Assembly (NCBI GenBank): GCA_019802505.1
Contig: JAFMOC010000017.1
Coordinates: 464,501 to 528,500, forward strand
Direction of reading: 5' to 3'
Origin: Corydoras sp. C115
Lineage: Eukaryota; Chordata; Actinopteri; Siluriformes; Callichthyidae
Length of the DNA: 64,000 bases
The position numbers and the translations under genes are program-made. The notes below the pieces were generated by a model. That model worked only from the letters and a program-made list of their open reading frames with translations. It had not been told where the DNA came from and searched no databases. Of this stretch, positions 58,427 through 64,000 are shown in pieces (within the stretch, counting starts at the first letter, position 1; the number at the start of each line of letters is the position of its first letter).

Positions 58427-61080
58427 TTTTATTTAAAAATGGCGTCTTACTATAGCCTTACGTTTTTCATCAAAAATGACGTCTTACTATAGCATTACGT
58501 TTTTCATCAAAAATGACGTCTTACTATAGCATTACGTTTTTCATCAAAAATGACGTCTTACTATAGCATTACGTTTTTCATCAAAAATGACGTCTTACTA
58601 TAGCATTACGTTTTTTGCCCAAAAATGACGTCTTACTATAGCGTTACGTTTTTCATCAAAAATGACGTCTTACTATAGCATTACGTTTTTCATCAAAAAT
58701 GACGTCTTACTATAGCATTACGTTTTTCATCAAAAATGACGTCTTACTATAGCATTACGTTTTTTGCCCAAAAATGACGTCTTACTATAGCGTTACGTTT
58801 TTCATCAAAAATGACGTCTTACTATAGCGTTACGTTTTTTGCCCAAAAATGACGTCTTACTATAGCATTACGTTTTTTGCCCAAAAATGACGTCTTACTA
58901 TAGCGTTACGTTTTTCATCAAAAATGACGTCTTACTATAGCGTTACGTTTTTCATCAAAAATGACGTCTTACTATAGCGTTACGTTTTTCATCAAAAATG
59001 ACGTCTTACTATAGCCTTACGTTTTTCATCAAAAATGACGTCTTACTATAGCCTTACGTTTTTCATCAAAAATGACGTCTTACTATAGCATTACGTTTTT
59101 TGCCCAAAAATGACGTCTTACTATAGCGTTACGTTTTTCATCAAAAATGACGTCTTACTATAGCGTTACGTTTTTTGCCCAAAAATGACGTCTTACTATA
59201 GCATTACGTTTTTTGCCCAAAAATGACGTCTTACTATAGCGTTACGTTTTTCATCAAAAATGACGTCTTACTATAGCGTTACGTTTTTCATCAAAAATGA
59301 CGTCTTACTATAGCGTTACGTTTTTCATCAAAAATGACGTCTTACTATAGCGTTACGTTTTTCATCAAAAATGACGTCTTACTATAGCCTTACGTTTTTC
59401 ATCAAAAATGACGTCTTACTATAGCATTACGTTTTTTGCCCAAAAATGACGTCTTACTATAGCATTACGTTTTTTGTCCAAAAATGACGTCTTACTATAG
59501 CATTACGTTTTTTGCCCAAAAATGACGTCTTACTATAGACTTACGTTTTTTGCCCAAAAATGACGTCTTACTATAGCGTTACGTTTTTCATCAAAAATGA
59601 CGTCTTACTATAGCGTTACGTTTTTCATCAAAAATGACGTCTTACTATAGCTTTACGTTTTTCATCAAAAATGACGTCTTACTATAGCTTTACGTTTTTC
59701 ATCAAAAATGACGTCTTACTATAGCCTTACGTTTTTCATCAAAAATGACGTCTTACTATAGCTTTACGTTTTTCATCAAAAATGACGTCTTACTATAGCG
59801 TTACGTTTTTCATCAAAAATGACGTCTTACGTTTTTCATCAAAAATGACGTCTTACTATAGCGTTACGTTTTTCATCAAAAATGACGTCTTACGTTTTTC
59901 ATCAAAAATGACGTCTTACTATAGCGTTACGTTTTTCATCAAAAATGACGTCTTACTGAAGCGTTACGTTTTTCATCAAAAATGACGTCTTACTATAGCG
60001 TTACGTTTTTCATCAAAAATGACGTCTTACTATATAGCCTTACGTTTTTCATCAAAAATGACGTCTTACTATATAGCCTTACGTTTTTCATCAAAAATGA
60101 CGTCTTACTATAGCGTTACGTTTTTCATCAAAAATGACGTCTTACTAAAGCGTTACGTTTTTCATCAAAAATGACGTCTTACTATAGCGTTACGTTTTTC
60201 ATCAAAAATGACGTCTTACTATAGCCTTACGTTTTTCATCAAAAATGACGTCTTACTAAAGCGTTACGTTTTTCATCAAAAATGACGTCTTACTATAGCC
60301 TTACGTTTTTCATCAAAAATGACGTCTTACTAAAGCGTTACGTTTTTCATCAAAAATGACGTCTTACTATAGCGTTACGTTTTTCATCAAAAATGACGTC
60401 TTACTATAGCCTTACGTTTTTCATCAAAAATGACGTCTTACGTTTTTCATCAAAAATGACATCTTACTATAGCGCGTTACGTTTTTCATCAAAAATGACG
60501 TCTTACTATAGCGTTACGTTTTTCATCAAAAATGACGTCTTACTATAGCGTTACGTTTTTCATCAAAAATGACGTCTTACTATAGCGTTACGTTTTTCAT
60601 CAAAAATGACGTCTTACTATATAGCCTTACGTTTTTTGCCCAAAAATGACGTCTTACTATAGCATTACGTTTTTAATCAAAAATGACGTCTTACTATAGC
60701 GTTACGTTTTTTTGCCCAAAAATGACGTCTTACTATAGCGTTACGTTTTTCATCAAAAATGACGTCTTACTATAGAGTTACGTTTTTCATCAAAAATGAC
60801 GTCTTACTATAGCGTTACGTTTTTTGCCCAAAAATGACGTCTTACTATAGCGTTACGTTTTTCATCAAAAATGACGTCTTACTATAGCGTTACATTTTTC
60901 ATCAAAAATGACGTCTTACTATAGCCTTACGTTTTTCATCAAAAATGACGTCTTACTATAGCGTTACGTTTTTTTGCCCAAAAATGACGTCTTACTATAG
61001 CGTTACGTTTTTCATCAAAAATGACGTCTTACTATAGCGTTACGTTTTTCATCAAAAATGACGTCTTACTATAGCATTAC
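58427..61080 (+). repeat. 37/38-bp tandem satellite array, about 70 copies
   Basis: A unit of 37 bp (type A, TTTTTCATCAAAAATGACG, then TCTTACTATAGCGTTACG) is repeated head to tail. Type B units (38 bp) have TTTTTTGCCCAAAAATGACG in place of the first block. The three bases before TTACG vary (GCG, CCT, ATT). Each unit holds one TGACGTCT, near the CRE consensus, and two or three CpGs. A nine-unit block of about 337 bp (58758-59095) recurs at once (59095-59430), showing higher-order structure. Short units lacking TATAGCGTTA occur near 59828, 59890 and 60437. No coding role is supported. Confidence 0.95.
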
Positions 61081-61782
61081 GTTTTTTACGTTTTTGTCTT
61101 TTTTTTGGGCAAAAAAACGTAAGGCTATAGTAGTTTTGCCCAAAAATTACGTCTTTCTATAGCCTTACGTTTTTTTGCCCAAAAATGATGTCTTACTATA
61201 ACCTTACGTTTTTCATCAAAAATGACGTCTTACTATAGCATTACGTTTTTCATCAAAAATGACGTCTTACTATAGCGTTACGTTTTTCATCAAAAATGAC
61301 GTCTTGCGCATTACGCGTTACGTTTTTTACGTTTTTGTCTTTTTTTTGGGCAAAAAACGTAAGGCTATAGTAGTTTTGCCCAAAAATGACGTCTTACTAT
61401 AGCCTTACGTTTTTTACCCAAAAATGGCGTCTTACTATAGCCTTACGTTTTTCATCAAAAATGACGTCTTACTATAGCATTACGTTTTTTACCCAAAAAT
61501 GGCGTCTTACTATAGCGTTACGTTTTTTTGCCCAAAAATGACGTCTTACTATAACCTTACGTTTTTGTTTTTGTTTTTTTGCCAGAATGACTTCTTACTA
61601 TAGCCTTACGTTTTTTTACATTTTTGTCATTTTTTTGGCAAAAAAAACGTAAGGCTATAGTAAGAAGTCATTCTGGCAAAAAAACAAAAACAAAAACGTA
61701 AGGTTATAGTAAGACATCATTTTTGGTGAAAAACGTAATGCTATAGTAAGACGTCATTTTTGGCAAAAAAACGTAAGGTTAT
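61081..61782. repeat. Rearranged, palindromic end of the satellite
   Basis: Units here change orientation. GGGCAAAAAAACGTAAGGC-type inverted pieces appear at about 61108 and 61348 within two similar 60-base blocks. A large palindrome has arms at about 61534-61617 and 61641-61724, with a spacer of about 23 bases. After it, all units read in the opposite direction (ACGTAAGG, TATAGTAAGACGTCATTT). Confidence 0.88.
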
Positions 61783-62207
61783 TGTGAGAATTTTTCAATG
61801 ACTTACATATAATAAGAGTTCCAAAATGGCCAAAAGTTTGTATTAAAACAACAGACTTTTCTGTGTTCTTGCCGCCATTGGGAAGTGGGGTGGGGCAAGC
61901 TTGAATCAAAACCCCGGGCTTGGATTGGCTGATTAAAAAACTAGGGCAGTAATTTGTGATTGGTTTAGGTTGTTCGGGGTGGGAACTATAGGAATATAAC
62001 CACAGGTAAACACTTCGGTGCGCTCTCTCTACTTCAGACCAAGGAGGCGTTCATAGCATCTAAAAGCTGAAGGAGGCCGACCCGCTGGCCAGCGTTACTG
62101 ACTGACGGTGTCCATGAAGAGTTTCTTTGTTCTCAATAAATAAGTTGAGACAACCATCTTGCGTTGGCTGGTTTCTTTCTGCCTTTTCAAAATCAAAAGA
62201 TCCAACA
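61783..62207 (+). mobile_element. Solo LTR of a retrovirus-like element
   Basis: A 425-bp segment unrelated to the satellite interrupts its inverted part. It begins TGTGAGAATT and ends GATCCAACA, giving TG...CA ends. It contains two ATTGG (inverted CCAAT) boxes near 61924 and 61958, a TATA-like GGAATATAAC near 61991, a GC-rich leader and AATAAA at 62135-62140: the U3-R-U5 order of a retroviral LTR. The flanks read GGTTAT before and CTATAATAAG after, so a 4-base duplication with one change is possible. No internal viral genes are present. Confidence 0.65.
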
Positions 62208-62428
62208 CTATAATAAGACGTCATTTTTGATGAAAGACGTTATTTACAGTAAGGTGAAACCTTACAGTATATACAGTAAGGATATAGTAAGCTTTCATTT
62301 TGGGTAAAAAAAAATGTAAGGCTATAGTAAGATGTAATTTTTGGCGAAAAACGTAAGACGTGATATTTGGGTAAAAAAACGTAAGGCTATAGTAAAACGA
62401 CATTTTTGATAAACGTAAGGCTAAACCT
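62208..62428 (-). repeat. Diverged inverted satellite units beyond the LTR
   Basis: Remnants such as AATAAGACGTCATTTTTGATG, AACGTAAGACG and ACGTAAGGCTATAGTAAAACG continue the inverted array after the LTR. They are more mutated than the main block, as expected for the old edge of a satellite. Confidence 0.8.
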
Positions 62429-62655
62429 CCACATACATTCAATACTACTAGAACTGTAATGTTTGGGATGTTTGCTGGATGGTTATTTGCCAGAATAGTT
62501 ATTATACAGTAATATTGCACGTCATTTAATCTGCAAATACATTTGTATGTAAATGAAACGTCTATACACCCTACCATAAAACAATGAGAGCAGAAGTTTA
62601 AAACCACATGTATTCTTGTAATTGTGTGTATGCATGCGAAAGAAAGCTAGAAAGA

Positions 62656-62717
<62 letters not shown>

Positions 62718-64000
62718 GATATTTCAGTGTTGGGTTATGGGAGTACATTATGGGTAATTTTGTACCTGTTCAGTAGTGAAAGGCAACAGTTTCTTTTTCT
62801 GTCTGGTGGCTTTTTTTCCAAAAAGATGTTAATGATGTTCTTTGACAGCCACTGGTCCATGTTAATACACTGCATTTCATTCCTGTCTTTGACGCACCGT
62901 TGTACACGGTCAGTTTTCTTACACAGTTTACTCTTTTAAATAAGGTTGATACTGATTAAATATTTATAAAAATCTAAATTCAAGAATGCCGCTCTAAATG
63001 TTTCCATTCATTTTTATCTAATTACAGCTGTAATACTTCAAGCATCTGTCCAACTGCTGCTTTTTCCTTGATCTGCCAACTTCATGTTTACTAATTAATA
63101 TGCTACAACACGCCAATATACAACATGGCTAAATTAATGTTTATATGTTGCTGGAGAAATTCAGCTTTGTGGCAGGTGCTTGGTGCGTATAAGATTAGAC
63201 TAAATAGTCAAACAACTACAAAGGGCAGTGAACAAAGGTCTGTCTTAACCAGGACTAAAATGAAGTGTTTGCTGGCGCTTGGACTTATTGTATTACCTGT
63301 GAATGGATTAATCAACAGCTAATTATAATAAGCAGTTGGTTAGTTGTGGCTGATTAACTGTGGAGTGGTACATTTTTGCATTTCGCTAATCACTACACAC
63401 TTTGTATAACTCTTTATAATACTGAAGCCAATACAGATAACATGTGGTTTGAGAACCAGATGGGTAAATTGTACAGAAAGTCATGTACGAAATCTTAACA
63501 CATTAGGAAAAATCAGTTTGATTTGTTCAATACAATTTCATGAATAAATGTTTTCCAACTGTGTTTAATTTTGAATTGTCAATTATATATTTTTTGATGT
63601 TAATGTTTGTAAAAAAGTATTAAATCATTAGATCATCATTAAATCATTAGCTCAATACAGTGTACTTAAAGTTATGACAGCATCGTTCATTTAAGAATAA
63701 ATTCTTAAAAATGGCAAATTAATATATAAATAGTAATTACTAATTTTGATTATTGCTAAATTAACATTTAACAAAACTAGAAAGTAGAGCATATGGACAA
63801 GACAAAAGTCAACAGCATTAAAAGATTCAGAAGCTTTTTAAACTTTATTCAATACAGTTGTATAAATAAGCTTTGCATAATAAAATTATCTGTAAATGCA
63901 TAAATTAAGAAATTACAGAATGACATTAAAATAACTTAAGTGCCTCACATTCAATCCCAAACTACACTCTACTTAACGGAGTGAAAAATGTGGCATAATA
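62429..64000. other. Intergenic tail of the window
   Basis: AT-rich. A compound (TG)n(TA)n microsatellite lies at 62655-62715. No coding exon, RNA gene or repeat family was recognised. The short frame at 63125-63322 lacks features. Confidence 0.5.
62655..62715 (+). repeat. Compound TG/TA microsatellite
   Basis: About 13 TG units followed by about 17 TA units. Confidence 0.93.

Noticed and set aside
59782..59985. Repeat-protein gene reading through satellite units
   Set aside because: The frame exists only where shortened units restore a multiple of three; no splice or start context and no conservation are evident.
58427..61080. CRISPR array
   Set aside because: Units are contiguous with no unique spacers, and the context is a vertebrate genome; it is a tandem satellite.

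Overview
The window looks like teleost fish nuclear DNA: AT-rich, with spliced vertebrate genes, many copies of a tRNA-like SINE, microsatellites, a hAT-type transposon remnant, a retroviral-type solo LTR and a long satellite array. Seven protein-coding genes could be assembled exon by exon with GT..AG borders and matching phases. All seven lie on the + strand. The species was not identified.

Layout. 1-2120 is upstream sequence with repeats. 2121-22747 is a 17-exon tenascin, best fit tenascin-X (tnxb), with an unusual 2.6 kb exon. 24630-28736 is a beta2-type (PSMB7/PSMB10/psmb13 family) proteasome subunit with an interferon-response-like promoter motif and a one-base frame break in exon 2. 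31365-32885 is the centromeric histone H3 variant CENP-A. 36643-36990 encodes a QRFP/26RFa-type RFamide precursor. 38106-41044 and 42889-46832 are two tandem MHC class I alpha-chain genes. The first is intact; the second has a one-base deletion in its alpha2 exon. 50547-56044 is the RING E3 ligase rnf5. 58427-61780 is a 37/38-bp satellite ending in a palindrome, with a solo LTR inserted in its inverted end.

Context. tnxb, rnf5, an immunoproteasome-type subunit and class I genes are classic MHC-region neighbours, so this is an MHC-linked block, with cenpa and a qrfp-like gene interspersed. The proteasome subunit would generate peptides and the class I chains would present them. Regulatory motifs agree with those roles: an ISRE-like site before the proteasome gene, X1-X2-Y boxes before the second class I gene, and a CDE/CHR element before cenpa.

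Mobile DNA. About 19 copies of one roughly 350-bp SINE family are present, many with target-site duplications. Three pairs share the same linker and look like a dimeric subfamily that moved as a unit. The strongest candidates for undescribed features are the satellite with its higher-order structure and palindromic end, the dimeric SINE, the tenascin giant exon, and the copy of MHC tail exons inside intron 1 of the second class I gene. All calls come from reading the sequence; no alignment or database search was run.
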